Origin: Camarhynchus parvulus
Taxonomy: Eukaryota > Chordata > Aves > Passeriformes > Thraupidae
Reading direction: 5' to 3'
Assembly: GCF_901933205.1 (NCBI RefSeq)
Contig: NC_044577.1
Coordinates: forward strand, 1,364,001 to 1,428,000
Length of the DNA: 64,000 bases
Shown here piece after piece: positions 1 to 12,953 of this stretch. A program made the translations under genes and the position numbers. The notes under the pieces were generated by a model. The model saw only the letters and a program-made list of their open reading frames with translations. It searched no databases and was not told the DNA's origin. Numbering within the stretch: the stretch's first letter is position 1; every line of letters starts with the position of its first letter.

Positions 1-3000
1 ATCCAGGTTGGTGCCCTCTGAAGCTGCAGTGGCCCACAGCATGTTAAGGAATGCAGTCAGCTCCTGGCTTTGTGGATGGGGAATCCTGGCTCCAATATTG
101 GCACTACAGAACCTGGTATCAGTTTAGAAAGGGCACCTGTGGAGGATTCAAGTACCACCAAGCATTAACATCTCTGGAAGGATTTGACAGAAGCCCAGAT
201 TTTTCTCTGCAAATCCCAGGCCATGCAGCAAAGGGAAAGGATGAGTCATACTGACCTCCTACCCAGCATATTAAATATGTTCAGCCAGAGACTGAAAGCT
301 CATTTCTTTTATCCATTCACCCCTCCAGCTGACAAGGTCAGTCAAATGTCACTGTATGCTTCATCAGACAGAATTAGTTTAGCAGAGCGCTGGAGTCTAA
401 GTGTATACTTTTTATACAGTGCATGCTTTTCTCTCTGGATGTGGTTAGAGTTCTGTTTCCAGCAAATTAATACATCCTCCTAATTAGTGAGATGGCAAGC
501 TGCATGTTGGGAAGTTTGAAACTGGCATGGCTGTCTGTTCCCTTGACCAGCCCAAGTTAATCAGCACCCAGCTTAACACTGTGACTGAGAAACTGTCATG
601 GTGCTATAGCCCCTGAGAAGTGCTCAGCAGGATTTCACTGCAGCACCAACCAGAAAAGGTGAGTTCAGTCTGACAGCCCAGTTTGGTATGGCCAAAGGAA
701 GTTGTCTAGCTGAGGACATGGAAAGATTCACACCATGACTCCCCCATGCACAAGCAGCTTCAGCTTAGGTACAGTTTTTGGTATTTAGTAACTTACCTAA
801 GAAATCTCTGCTCAAAACAACAACAAAAATAGAAGCAAGTCTCCAGCTTTGCTTTTCCTTCTGAGCCCTTCCCATTCCTGCCATTAGACAGATGTGCAAT
901 ATTCAAATGCACATGCAATATTGACTTATGAAAAGTCAATATAATATTCTGTTCAAGTCCTTTTTTGTGTTTGGTCATCACAGAACTCATGTTTCCACAC
1001 AACTACCCAACAGCTCATTTCAGAATGCTCAATGGTCTGAAGAGAGCTCATTACACATGAAAATTCAGAGCAGGTAAACACAGGAGGTGACCACATTGAC
1101 AGATTGATCCTGAATAGTGTAGCCTCATATTTCCTCAGCCTTGAACCAACTGCATCTTGCCATTTCTAACAAAAAAAAAAAAAAAAAAACGGGGATTCTC
1201 CAGTCGCTTTGCAGTAAATGTGCAACTGGGCTGCAGCAGTGAGGCTGCCAGTGCTAAGCAGATGAAATGTGACACCTGGTTAAAACCAACAAGAACTTTC
1301 ACTGACTAAGTTTAGGTGTGTTTACAGAAAACTTTCTCTGGCAAAGTTTCAGCAGCCTCCAGATTAATTGCTTTCAGGCTTGAAATTGTGTCCTCCCGAC
1401 AGACTTCCTTGCAAGAAAATCTACCGGTAAAAAAACACCTAAGAATGTGAAACTCTCAAATACTTCCCCAGTTATTTTATTTCCCTTTTTTATCTTTGCA
1501 AGGATATTGTACAACCTGCAAGCAGTTTGCATGAGATGAGAAACTATTTGTCCCAGAGCAAAAGCTCATGAAATACTGGGATGTTTTCTTTCTTTCAGCT
1601 GAGAGGATTGAAGTCTAAAGTCTAATTCACAGAGAAAACGATTTGCTTATAAGAGTTCATCATTAGCTTGGTTAGACCTGATCCAGTCAACTTTTAACAC
1701 ATTTTTATGGTTTATTCTGAGCAGAGAAATGGTGAATAGAGAAGACAGACACTGGGACTGGTAATATCCACTGCCACTAAGAATTCCAGGCTCCTTACTT
1801 CAAACAGCAGGTTAGAATGATGGAAAGAGGCTGGCAGGACACAAAAGCTGCTCTTCCATCATGTCCATGATGCCAAGCTACAACAATTGTTCAGATGATT
1901 AATAAAGCCTGAGATCTGTGACAAACTCATCATTCTGTTACATCTTATTGCATCATGGATAGAAACAGGACTAAAAGTGGATCATTACTTTATGCCAGCA
2001 TCAGTCACAAGCTCTCACAATAACTCTGTTAACCTCAAATGCCAAAAATGACCTCTTCTTGGAGAATTAAGCTCTTTGGGGCAAAAAGTTCTGTTCAACC
2101 ACGTGCATAGTGAGTTACTCCCCTCCTTGTACCTCTTTATCACCTTTTTTTTTTTTGTGTTAAATTCCCTGCAGAGCACACTTTGGCCATTGCTGGGATG
2201 ATTTTTTTGTAGCAATGCCCTGTTTCTGTCACTGTTACACAGGTACTTTGGGGCAGCTGAGGGAAGCTTAGAGCACTTTTAGCAGGTTCAGCACAGCTCA
2301 GCAACAAGACAGATGCACTTCTATCCTGACAGACATCTCAAATTTTGCTCTCCTTATATTTTGGAACAGTGTTTGCCCTTTTTGCACAGGAAGAACCCTG
2401 GTGTTATCCAGCTGCCCAACAGAAGAAGGCAACTCCTCTTCCAACAGCAAATGTTTGCCCAGTGCTCTGTGCCAGTGGCCACAACAGGCCAGACTCCTTT
2501 CCCAGGGCATTTGTGTGCCAGGTGATCCCTGAGATGGGCAGTGGAGGATCATAACCACTGGAATGCTGCAAGCTCATGTGTGCCATGGTTTGTCCTTACA
2601 AGCCCCAAACTGACCTATTTATGGAACAGCTTTCATGTCTTTTTTGCTCTGAACACTTCCCAGAAATATCTGAAATTGAAAGGTCTCTAGGTGGACCGTT
2701 GAGAGGAACCAACAACTTTACTACATGTTAGTTTGGGTTACTGCAATAAGGAAAGCTCCAAGTCACTCTAAGAATACTCTCTCTGTCTGTTTCAGAGGGA
2801 AATTTTTCTGGAAAGTGGCTCCTCACTTCCCTGTATTTCTTTGCAATGCTGTAATGCTGTTTTGGGTATAGAGTTACTTCACTTACTCAGTCCTTCCCAG
2901 TGGTTTCCCCATTTTCACTTAGAGGCTCACTTCCTCTTGGCATTGTTTTCACAAAATTTAAGATGCAGAGTTACCACATGATGTGTTGTGTTTCAGAAGA

Positions 3001-6000
3001 ACCTAAAAAAGAACAGGCTGCCATGAGAATGTAACATTCAAGGGACTCCAACCACTATCCTAGAGAAAAGATTGGATTCCTCCCTCTGCTTGGAACAGCC
3101 AGTTTACTCCCAGAATGCAGAATTCAACGCAACTGTAACCTCCTGAGGCCACTGATCCTTAGGTGCACCCAGCCCAGGTAGAACTTTGACTCCTGTCCCC
3201 CAAAGGTGGGGTCTGGGGCCAAGAAATAAATTTTTTGCATCCATGTAAGCTATTCAGAATGGCATCAGATAACCAAGTTTAGGGCAGGACTGGTACATCC
3301 CTGGAGTATGTTCTTAACTGAACTCACAAGTTTATTTGGATGTAAGAGCCATGAAGGAAAGCATTTGATATGTGCAATTCAGCTTGGCATTGAGAACTGG
3401 CATCCTGGAGCCCTTTTGCTTGAGATCTTAACTCTGTTAATTCCAGCTGACCACAGCCTGCACCCACAGGATTTATACCACTCCTAAAAACCAGAATAAT
3501 TTATATCCTCTAGAGTATACTTCTAACAAAATTATTAGATTCCAATTACACCTGTTTCCCTTAAAGAACAAAGCATAAAGATGAAATTACCTTTTGAGGC
3601 TTCTGCCAAGTATTTCATGTTAGGTAACTATTCACCATCCAGAGTTCACGTTCTGCAAGGCAACAGCAGTTCCAGGTCTGTTTGGCATGCACAGCTCCAG
3701 CAGATGTGCACATGTGTTTGTCAGCTGCACAAGGAATGATATTTCTATCCTGTTTTCCAGGCTCAGACACAGAACCACTGCTGCAGTAGTTTATCTCAGC
3801 TTTCAGAGCACTCTACCCCAGGTTCCATATATCTTAACACTACAGGACTCCCAGGATTCTCCAGGGAACATTTAAAAGTCTGCTACACCTTTTTAAAATC
3901 AAGTAGTGAGGAGATAAAACACAAATAAGCATTTATAGTTCTCAAGACAGTACACCTGCAGTGCTGCTACTGGAGACTGCAGCAGAATTTTTTCCAGCGG
4001 CTTTATTAAATTTTACGATGGTTGATTTGACTTTAAACGTTTCTGGTGCAACCAAGACTCTTCAGCCTTGTCTGGAGCAGTGAGGAATCTGCAGTGGTAG
4101 CTTTAAACACTCCCCACACAGGTCATCAAAATTCAGCTGAGGGCCCAAGGATAAGGAGGCAAAAACTTGTGACAGCTTGGGTGATTGAACAGGAGCGAGT
4201 AAGAATTCATGCCATACTTTCATCTTACTCCATCCAGCCTACTCTTGGGAAAACTAGCAACAAACTCCCCTGGGTTTTGACCCTTGAGACCTGGGTCAAT
4301 AGCACGCTCTTGCATTCTGAATTGAACTGAGGCCAAAGGGCAGGGACGTGCCTCCATCCCAGCTCCCTGCCTGCAAAATGCAGCTCCATCATGCCTGTAC
4401 TTTCCTCAAGTCGCTTGAGTTCAAGGAGACCTAAGTCTACATTTTATCTTGCATTTCAAAGTAGTGACACAAACTGAAACTGTAGACAAAGCTGAGGCTA
4501 AGCTTTGAGGCGTTTCAGCTTGCAGGCTTTGAAAGGAAAGCATTCCTCACTGCAGATCCGAGGTGCTTCCGCTGCTGCTGCTGCCTCGGGAACACTTTCA
4601 GGGACACTGGAGCTGTCCTAAAAGTGAGAACTTCTCTTCCTTTGAAGAGTGTTGCAACTCAGTCTTTTGACTTTAAATGAAGTGTTGTGCTTGAAATACC
4701 CAAGGCCTCTTTTGAAAGCTACTGAACCACGCCTGACCTTTCTTTTTTAACACTGTCCACCTTCAGATGCGGACCAAGGGACCGGCTTGTCCCGCTCCAG
4801 GTGTCAGGAAAGCTGGAACAAATACCTCAAGGGCAGCAGAAGGGATGTAAGCAGCCTCTACAAAGCAGAGGAAATGTTTTTCCATCAGACAAAATACATC
4901 TGAGTCCTGGCACCGGTCTGCAGCTGATTATTTTTGGGGGAAAAAAAAAATGATCTGTATTAATCTTTGCTAACAGAGGGCTTTAAAATCTCATCCTCCA
5001 GCTTGCTTCAATGGCAGCACATGAGCTAATGAGCCTCAAGAATGCTGCTGAGGGGCTAGAACTGCATGTAAAGAGAAATTATGTGGTGAGCACTGAAGAG
5101 GGGGATATAAATTATGCAGGGGAGGATTCACTGTAACTTCCAGTCACTTGCATCCTTGTGAAGAAGAGCTCTTTACGCAAAGGATTTCTGCCCTTTGCTG
5201 GAAATTATGTGGGTTGAATTGGTCTGCAGTGATATCAGATGTATACCTCATGCTGAGCACCTTGGGTAGGAGCAGCCTCCCCTCCCCAGAGTGCAGCATT
5301 TCACAAAAGCCTTCCCCACTGGCCAGGGCAGGTACCCAGGCTGAGCTCTGGGCCAGCTCCTGGCCTTAGCTCCACGTTTCTCAGCGAGCTGGAAGCAAGT
5401 GCAGCTGACACAGTTCAGGGCCAGGAATTCCCAAAGGAACCATCACAGGAACTGCAGGGCCAAAAACGAGGTTCCTCTACAATTCACACAGTCAGTAGCT
5501 AAGCACATGAATATTTGCTCAAACCTCTTCTTTTTTTTTTTTTTTTAAAGCAGTGACATCAATAGGTTTTACAGCAGTCACCTGCTCTCTCTGCTGAAGA
5601 TGTGTTATTTAGGTACCCTTATCTCAACCAAAAGTTGTCTCTTTGTCAGGCAGTTAGTGCTAAAAATTCTCCCTGTCTCTCATAATTGCTCTCCACAAGC
5701 CTCATGGTGTTAAAATTATTATTGGGCATCGAGTTTCAACTCATTATACTTGTTCTCAAATTCTTTTATTTTTTTGCAAGTGGATGGAAAGTTAGACTGG
5801 AATGAAAAATCACACCCAGCTTAATAAAAACAATTCCAAGCTTCACTTTATGCTGTGATAACAGGTCTGCAATGGGTACATAGGAAAGAAATTTTCCAGT
5901 TCAGTCTGTACTTAGAAGCAAGCAATTGATGAGCAGGGTCCCATGTGCTCCCGTGCTATGGGATATAAGTCTGGGCACCATAAGAAGATTGTTCAAAGCT

Positions 6001-6387
6001 TAGAATCCCAGAGAACATGTTTTTTTATGTTAATGTTATGATACATAGCTGGTGCAGGGCTTTTGAACTGCAATTAATTACTGCAGAGGGAATAGCCAGG
6101 CTTTAGCAGCTGGGAACGTTTCCAGGGCTCCACCATTAAGCCCAGTTTATGAACAGAACTAGGTCAGACAAACCTGGTCAAACCATAAGCAAAATGGGAT
6201 GGTGGAAACGTGCCAGGAGCCCTTCCTTGTCTCTAGACAAAGAGCACATGGGGTTTTATTACATTTTTATGAGGAAGCTGCAGCTACAGGAAGGGGGCAT
6301 ACAAGGTGATGCACACAAGGCATGAGTAGGAGAGCCTTTCCAGGGAATTCTTGCTGGGATCTGCAGTGCAGCCGTGTCTGTGCCACC
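1..6387. other. Intergenic DNA upstream of AGAP1, no gene seen
   Basis: I see no coding exon, RNA gene or recognisable transposon here. Open frames are short (under 100 codons) and look like chance. The content is AT-rich unique-looking sequence with homopolymer runs: A19 at 1171-1189 and T16 at 5531-5546. In mammals and chicken the gene upstream of AGAP1 is, as I recall, SH3BP4, far away across a gene-poor interval, so an empty stretch is expected. Distal regulatory elements could be present but cannot be shown from one sequence. Confidence 0.7.
1171..1189 (+). repeat. A19 homopolymer
   Basis: This is a run of 19 A bases bounded by C on both sides. A poly-A tract can mark the 3' end of a processed retrocopy, but nothing in the preceding few hundred bases resembles a known gene, and I see no flanking duplication. 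I treat it as a simple repeat. Confidence 0.9.
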
Positions 6388-6836
6388 TCCCTGAGCTGTG
6401 TGAGTGTGAGTTTCTCCCTGAGCTGAGTGTGACTTTTTCCCTGAGCTGAGTGTGAGTTGTTCCCTGAGCTGTGTGAGTGTGAGTTTCTCCCTGAGCTGAG
6501 TGTGAGTTGCTCCCTGAGCTGTGAGTGTGAGTTGTTCCCTGAGCTGTGTTTCTCCCTGAGCTGTGTGTGAGCTGCTCCCTGAGCTGTGAGTGTTTCTCCC
6601 TGAGCTGGGAGTGTGAGTTGTCCCCTGAGCTGTGTGTGTGTGAATTGCTCCCTGAGCTGTGTGAGCTGCTCCCTGAGCTGTTTGAGTGTGAGTTTCTCCC
6701 TGAGCTGTGAGTGTTTCTTTGAGTGTGAGCTTTCCCTGAGCTGTTTGAGTGTGAGTTTCTCCCTGAGCTGTGAGTGTTTCTCCCTGAGCTGGGAGTGTGA
6801 GTTTCTCCCTGAGCTGTGTAAGTGTGAGTTGCTATC
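6388..6836. repeat. GT/CT-rich minisatellite, about 18 copies of a 15-27 bp unit
   Basis: The core ccctgagctg recurs about 18 times, followed by variable tails built from tgtgagtgtgagtttct. Unit lengths vary from about 15 to 27 bp. A longer compound unit of about 64 bp occurs twice in tandem (from 6671 and from 6735), so there is higher-order structure. One strand is purine- and TG-rich, the other CA-rich. The units keep the minus strand free of stops and create a long Ser/His/Asn/Gly/Arg frame, which is a by-product of the repeat. The array sits about 7 kb upstream of the AGAP1 promoter and should be polymorphic in length. Confidence 0.93.
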
Positions 6837-7375
6837 ATCAAGCTGTTAAGCTGCTCAAAGAACTGACACAGTGACAGCAAATCCCCCCAGTTTCTATGGT
6901 GACAGTGTCCTACATGGCAGCCCTTTGGAGACCCCCTTCTGACACCACAGTGCTCAGGAATACTGTCCACTGGGCTCAGGGACTGCCTGGGCTGCAAGGC
7001 ACCCCTGGGGGAACTCCTTACATGGGAAAACTGAAAGGTTGGCCTTCCTACACCAGCCAAACCTCACTGATTTTGAAGTTCAAAGTTCCAAGGAAAGGCA
7101 AGCTCAGGTGATGCTGATGCCAAATACACACCCAAACAAACACATTGAGTAGAAAACTCAGACCTGTGTGTAACAAGCAGCAGGGCTGTACTCCAAGTGC
7201 TGCTGCAGGGAGCCCATAACCATTCTGACAGGCACTGAAGTGAACAATTCTACACAATTCTACAATTCTACACAGCCACATCTTCCCACAGAACGTGGTG
7301 TTGGTGACAGCACTCTTCTTCTTGGACAGGCTGCCTGTTGCATACCTGTAGCAGAGTGCCTGTTCTCTTCTCCAT
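6837..7375. other. Unique-looking spacer with a 10-bp tandem triplet
   Basis: The spacer lies between the minisatellite and the CR1 element. The only structure I see is a small tandem of acaattctac at 7244-7273 (two full copies plus a partial third). No gene is evident. Confidence 0.6.
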
Positions 7376-7862
7376 GGCCAGCAGGACCAGGGCAGGGCCC
7401 ATCCCCTGGGCTGGCCCTGCTGAGGTCCCTCCAGGGCTGGGGCCAGTTCTGGGCACTCACAGCCAGAGGGACACTGAGGGGCTGGAGAATGTCCAGGGCA
7501 GGGGATGGAGCCCCAGGAGGGGCTGAGGGAGCTGGGAAAGGGGCTCAGCCTGGAGCAAAGGAGGCTCAGGGGGCCCTTGTGGCTCTGCACAGCTCCTGAC
7601 AGGAGGGGACAGCCAGGGGGACAGGGACAGGAGGAGAGGAACGGCCTCAGGTTGGGCCAGGGCAGGCTCAGGGTGGACATCAGCAGGAATTCCCCCATGG
7701 AAAGGGGGCTCAGGGATTGAAGGGGCTGCCCAGGCAGGTGGTGGAGTCCCCATCACTGGAGGTGTTCAAGGAATGCCTGGACGTGGCACTCAGTGCTCTG
7801 GACAGTCAAAGGTTGGATTTGATGATCTTGGAGGTCTTTTCCAACTGAAATGATTCTGGGAT
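7376..7862 (+). mobile_element. CR1-type LINE, 5'-truncated 3' end
   Basis: This is a GC-rich segment with the CR1 3'-region vocabulary: ggctcagcctggagcaaagg, then a block about grinding through a stretch ending in ggctgcccaggcaggtgg, tggagtccccatcactgg, and the diagnostic tail ttggatttgatgatcttgg followed by aggtcttttccaact and a degenerate attctggga end. CR1 copies are almost always 5'-truncated and have no poly-A, as here. At about 490 bp it is the longest CR1 piece in the window. Overlapping open frames within it on both strands are remnants or chance, not genes. Confidence 0.92.
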
Positions 7863-10187
7863 GCCAAGAAGCTACAGCTACTGCTGGCTGGTTTTGTGAT
7901 GCCTGCACTCACCTGCTAAGTCTCAAAGGCAAAAAGAACTGGATTACTCACCCAAAATGTAGGGAAGTACCATGACCAGCTCGACAATCCTCAGCTTTGT
8001 TTTCATGCTCTTTTGCATTCCTTCACTGATCAGTAACAGCTCACACTCCTCTTAACACCTAAGAAAATGTTTTGTTTTCTTACCAGAGGAATGATTTCAA
8101 GTTGCTATTTAAACTGTGCAATCTGTCAGCAAAAACCTGCATTTCAGGGAGTGCTGGGTTAGTCAGTTGTCCAATGTAATGCTCTTAAAATAAGTCATGT
8201 GGGACCTCCACCAGCAAGGGTTTTGGCAGACCTACTTGTTTTGACTTTACTGTATCAATATTTTATCCTGTTTCTTCAATCCTTACCACTGGATGTCACA
8301 GCATTATGCATAGAACATGTTATTAAACATTAAGGCAATTGTTCTAAAGGATGAGGTTGAACTAATCTAGAGTGACCTCTCCTGTGGTTTTCCTGCATTA
8401 AATCAATAGCCTGTGTCTGAAAGTTCCAAGGTAACAATTGAGCCTACAATATTCCATAACTTTTCAAGCCCTGTCAGCATGCCACAGCTGAAGTGAGACC
8501 TGAGCTTAACATGGAATTATGTGGCGAATCAAATATTGATTCTCTGTCAAGGAAGTGACAACAGCAACAAGCTTAGAGACACTTTCAGTGTAATCATATT
8601 TAGCCATGATAAGAGCTCAGTAAAGTGCTGAGTATCTTGGAGCTGGCATATGAAGCTGTCTCTGGATTTGCTCTGCTATAAAATTCAGGATGTTAGCTGA
8701 GCCCTGACTCAGGGGTACCAATTGAACAATTATTTTTTATTGTATGTGAGTTGAGTCTTTGCTGCAATGAAGCTGTCTAAGCTTTGGGTAGCTTGAGTAG
8801 AACTTAGGACCTAAAACCTGCCTTGTGTGAAGAACTCATTTATTTTCACTGAAAACACCTTAAAGCTGGAGCACAGACCATCAGCAGCTTGAACAAAGCC
8901 ACAGCACAACTCCAGACCTGAGCAATGACTTTGGTTTAATGAAGATAGTAGTTCTGCAAATCTGCAAATGCTGTAAATAGTTTTACAGTGAAACTTCAAT
9001 CAACAAGGAGCCAAAACTTGGGCAGTTTAAAAGATGGTTCATTTTAACATTTCAGAAAGTTTCAGGTTAGTGGAAATCCAAGTCCCTGGGGCCAGAATTG
9101 AGAAGTGACTCTCAGATTCCTTTCCCCATATGGTGAACACATAGAGTTATTGCTAGTTCCCTGCTCTGCAGCTCTGTGCTGGTGTGTGGCTCACTTCTGA
9201 TTAGAAGACCCCTTAAGCAGGATAATTTGACCTTGCAGCAGGGATTTGATCTGTGCTCCCACCTCCAAAAATGCAGGTTGCTTTTGCCATGCCACCTTTT
9301 TTCAGGCACGTTGGGTAGAGAACAGCATTTTCCCAGGTCTGACAGGAGCACTGGGGAATGAGCTACAGCTCCGACAGCCTCTTGTTGTTGCTGCTCCATA
9401 ATTAGGATTGTTTGAACTAGTTGGCATTTCTCCTGGAACAGATTTCACACTCTGAATGAGGTTAATTCATTAGTTACATTTGTTTCAAAGCCTCTTGAGC
9501 AATCTAATCACTCCGTAATAGTAACTGACTGACCCAAATATTTACCCAGTAAAATAACAGAATTTCAGCCCAATTTGTTAGGAGAGGAAGCTTAACCTAT
9601 TTAAATTTTTATATTCACTGAAAATTACAGTGAAGATCATTCAGGAAAACCTGATGTTTCTATATCTGTTTTCCATATGGGTTTGACTTCAATCTCTACA
9701 GCAATATCAGTAGTAGTAGGCACAAAGATGCATCTCTGACACTCTGTCTCCTGTGTTTTTCCAGGCACTCCCTGCCTTTTAAACAAAACACTCCTCACAT
9801 CAACAGCCATCCCAGGAACAGCCAGGCTTTAAGATTGTGAGCAGACACAGAAAGAGTCCCAGGCAAGTGAAATGTTGCTTACAACCATCAGCTAAAATTT
9901 CTCTTATAACTTCTCCTGGGTGGTGCAGGAGTCCTTATGCTCTCAGTTTTTTCAGTTAATCCCTTTCCTGTTAGGTCTACAATGGAGTCCCTGTGTCGAG
10001 CTGTCTGTGATGTTTAATTTATGTTAAATTCAGGCACAGCTCAGGATAGGATGCTTGAACACCTTTTAGACAGTTTTTCCCCTCCAATCAACATTTCAGC
10101 TACTGGATTAGTAACTAAAAGCTAGTGCTGCCTAATTCCCATTTCAGCAGCCAGGAAAGCTCCTCCACATCCCAACAAAGCATTAGG
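7863..10187. other. Intergenic DNA, no gene seen
   Basis: This is AT-rich unique-looking sequence between the CR1 element and the solo LTR. The longest open frame (minus strand, 9112-9399, 95 codons) has no recognisable motif. No tandem repeat or transposon was recognised. Confidence 0.65.
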
Positions 10188-10193
10188 GGAAGG

Positions 10194-10574
10194 TGTCGCA
10201 GACATCTTTTATGGAAAATCCTTTCCTTAGGATTCTTCCTCCTGAGAAGCTGAGAGGCCTCAGGAACAAAATGTAAACAGTGATTGTCTGCTGCTGTGGA
10301 ATGCAACAGGTGGGTCTGTGATTGGTCTCATGTGGTTGTTTCTAATTAATGGCCAATCACAGTCCAGCTGGCTCAGACTCTCTGTCCGAGACAGAAGCTT
10401 TTGTTATCATTCCTTTCTATTCTTAGCTAGTCTTCTGATGAAACATTTTCTTCTATTCTTTTAGTATAGTTTTAATGTAATATATATCATAAAATAATAA
10501 ATCAAGCCTTCTGAAACAGGGAGTCAGATCCTCATCTCTTCCCTCATCCAAGAACCCCTGTGAACACCACCACA
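10194..10574 (+). mobile_element. Solo LTR of a passerine-type endogenous retrovirus
   Basis: This is a 381-bp element beginning TG (tgtcgcagac) and ending CA (caccaccaca). It is flanked by a perfect 6-bp direct repeat, ggaagg, at 10188-10193 and 10575-10580. The interior shows LTR layout in plus orientation: a CCAAT box (ggccaatcac), an AT-rich stretch, and an AATAAA signal near 10497. It shares phrases with the minus-strand element at 58613-59024 (gaagctgagaggcctcag, taaatcaagccttctg, gagtcagatc), so both belong to related families. A 6-bp duplication suits class II (ERVK-like) retroviruses. No internal retroviral gene is present, so this is a recombined solo LTR. Confidence 0.88.
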
Positions 10575-10580
10575 GGAAGG

Positions 10581-12410
10581 TACAGGCAGGGTTTAAATGA
10601 AATTCCATCAGAGTTCTCAATTTTCAAGATCTGTGCTTAAACATCATTTTACTGGCTTGTGAACCCTGCCTGCAACATCTCTGAGGAACTTTTGTGCAGT
10701 GATGTTTCCATTAAAGTGGACATGTCAGGCTCAGTTAGAAGGCAAAATGTCACTGTCCCTGTGCCTTGAGTCCAAGTGCATCAATTGTGACTCCCCAAAG
10801 TTCTTTCCTCCACACTCTGTAGGGTTTGGTGGGCAGACTGGGAACAGCAGGAAGAGGATAAGCCCTGTCATGTGATGGGAGATGGAAGTGTTTGAGCCAG
10901 TGATTCAGGGCTGCTTTCCAGTTCCTGGTACCTCCAGGAATAAGGCACCAGGAGCAGAAGGAAACCATCCAGGCTGGCTTTCTGTAGGCAGGGCAGTGAG
11001 TGGATCTGCCAGATGGGGAGGAGGAGGAGGAAGCCAGCACAGATGGAACTTTGTTCCAGCACAGAACCAGCTGCGTGGGAGAGCGGTGGGAAGCTTCACC
11101 CCTGGCAAGCTTTCACCCTCAGAAAGGAAAACCAGTGCCAGAAGGGTGACCCACACTGGGACCACTCTGTCTGCTGCACTTACAGCCCCTCCACACTTGT
11201 GAGATTGGCTGAGCTTCATCACCTTCCCAGATGGGCACGCTCACCTTGCCTCTGACAAAACCAGAGCCCAAAAAGCTGTGAAGTGCCCACGCTAGCCCTG
11301 CTCCCAGAGCAAAGAAAAACAAACCTGAATTCCTCACTGCTCACAGCAGAGCTGCCCAAGGCACTCTCTGCCAGCTCACACTAAAAGTTGGAACACTTTG
11401 GATTCCAGACCCTCCAGAGCAGAGTCTGAGAGCAAAGAGAGGGATCCAGCATCTCCCTGTGCACCACCAGCAGCATTTCAGACCAATCTCAGCTGCAAGC
11501 AAAAGCAAAATACTTATTGTTAAGGCCTTCTTCCCCAAGAAATCTATGTAAGCTGCAATAGTAGCTTATATTTTGCTGTGATTTTACAAAGCTTACACAA
11601 AAGGTATTATGTAGTAAAAAAAAATCAGGGTAGCATAGGCTTCATGGGAGGACTGCAGATGAAAATATTACAAAAAAGGCTTTCTATTAACACAGGGTTT
11701 TAATGCTTCAGTTATTTGTATGCAGTAGCTGCATTCATTTACAGCTGAGTCTACTCTGGGAGTTGTTTTCCATGAATTTTAGAGCTGGAAGAACACAAAG
11801 CATATGGCAGCAGTGGAAACAATCAGTCCCACATACAGCAGAGGCTGTTGCCTGACTCTTGGCTCTGCTGCTTGTTTTGGCATTTTCTGAGACACAATGT
11901 GAGGTAGTGCCTCTGCTCCAGATCAGGCTAGAGGGAGGAAAAGGGGAGAATTACAGCTTTCATCCAGATTTCTACATACATTTAGCTTGTTCAAACAGTT
12001 TAAGGTAAATGAAAGCAAAAATCCTCTTATGTTTCACAAGTTTTCATCAGCATCATTAATGCCCTGAGTGGCACTCACTAGTGGAAAGGGGACTATATTC
12101 TTCCAGCCTTTTAAATTTATTTCTTTATCCACTCAAGAATTTCCTGCTAGGATTACAAAAGAAAAACAAGAAAGGTGATAAAAACGATACCAATTTCTGC
12201 TGAGAAGGAGGAGGGAAGAAGACACAGGCATCTATGGCAGAATACCCCTGAACTGTTCACATGAGAGGAAGACAACTCCTGCAGCAGACATCAACCACTG
12301 CTGAGGAAGCTCCAGTCCCAGTGGCATCCAAAACCACAAACTCATACCACAGCTTGTTTGTCACCTCTATAGTTCTTTCTTTTTTTGGTGTAAACCATCA
12401 CATCAAGAGA
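10581..12410. other. Intergenic DNA, no gene seen
   Basis: The region around 10880-11470 is somewhat GC-richer and carries several overlapping frames of 60-105 codons on both strands. None has a recognisable domain and most lack an ATG start. The rest is AT-rich. No element was recognised. Confidence 0.6.
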
Positions 12411-12460
12411 AGTTTGGGTTGGAAGGGACTTAAAGCTCATCTGATTCCACCCCAGGCCAG
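12411..12460 (-). mobile_element. CR1 3'-tail fragment
   Basis: The short segment tttgggttggaagggactt, followed by aaagctcatctgattccacc, is the reverse complement of the typical CR1 end (ggtggaat... ...aaggtcccttccaaccca). Only about 50 bp survives. Confidence 0.75.
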
Positions 12461-12794
12461 AGCTCTATACCCAAATAAAGACATTTTGGGGGGGGAAGTT
12501 ATCAAAATTACTCCCTTCCTTCCTGTGGTTTATGTCAGTAGAATGAATGGATACAGTTTTCCTGAGGCTATCCTATACCAAGTTGTCCTCATGCTGTTTG
12601 CTATAGCAAAGTTTGCTCCACGTTTCACAGCTTTGGAGCTTAGATCCATAGAATATTGATCCTAAAAATGGATTAATCGAGGTCAGTGGCTGACAGTGAC
12701 AGCTGGCTTGCAGCCGATATTGCAGATAACTCTGTGTAATGCCAACAGTGCTTCATTACTCCACCAGACATTCTGTACAAGTATTTCTGACAAG

Positions 12795-12953
12795 CCATAG
12801 AATTATAGGATGGTTTCAGCTGGAAGGAACCTTAAGCATCATCCCATTCCACCCCTGCCATTCCAGGGACACCTTCCACTATGCCAGGCTGCTCCAAGCC
12901 CCAATGTCCAACCTGGCCTGGGACACCTCCAGAGCTGGGGCTGCCATTCCAGG
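12795..12953 (-). mobile_element. CR1 3' end immediately upstream of the CpG island
   Basis: On the plus strand it opens with the reversed CR1 tail (atagaattataggatggttt) and continues through aaggaaccttaagcatcatc, cattccagggacaccttcca and ctatgccaggctgctccaag to a block matching tggacattgg/aaggccaggt of other copies here. It ends about 50 bp before GC content rises. The same family appears in opposite orientation at 18264, 18922, 34836 and 62766. Confidence 0.9.

Noticed and set aside
1000..1189. Processed pseudogene ending in the A19 tract
   Set aside because: No similarity to a known coding or RNA gene was seen before the tract, and no flanking direct repeat was found.
6284..7060. Minus-strand frame of 258 codons, Ser/His/Asn/Gly-rich
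   Set aside because: It starts at a non-ATG codon and its repeats are simply the translation of the minisatellite. No splice signals or flanking gene structure support it.
7048..7756. Overlapping frames up to 216 codons near 7.0-7.7 kb
   Set aside because: They fall in a CR1 3' region, are in conflicting frames and strands, and show no reverse transcriptase motifs.
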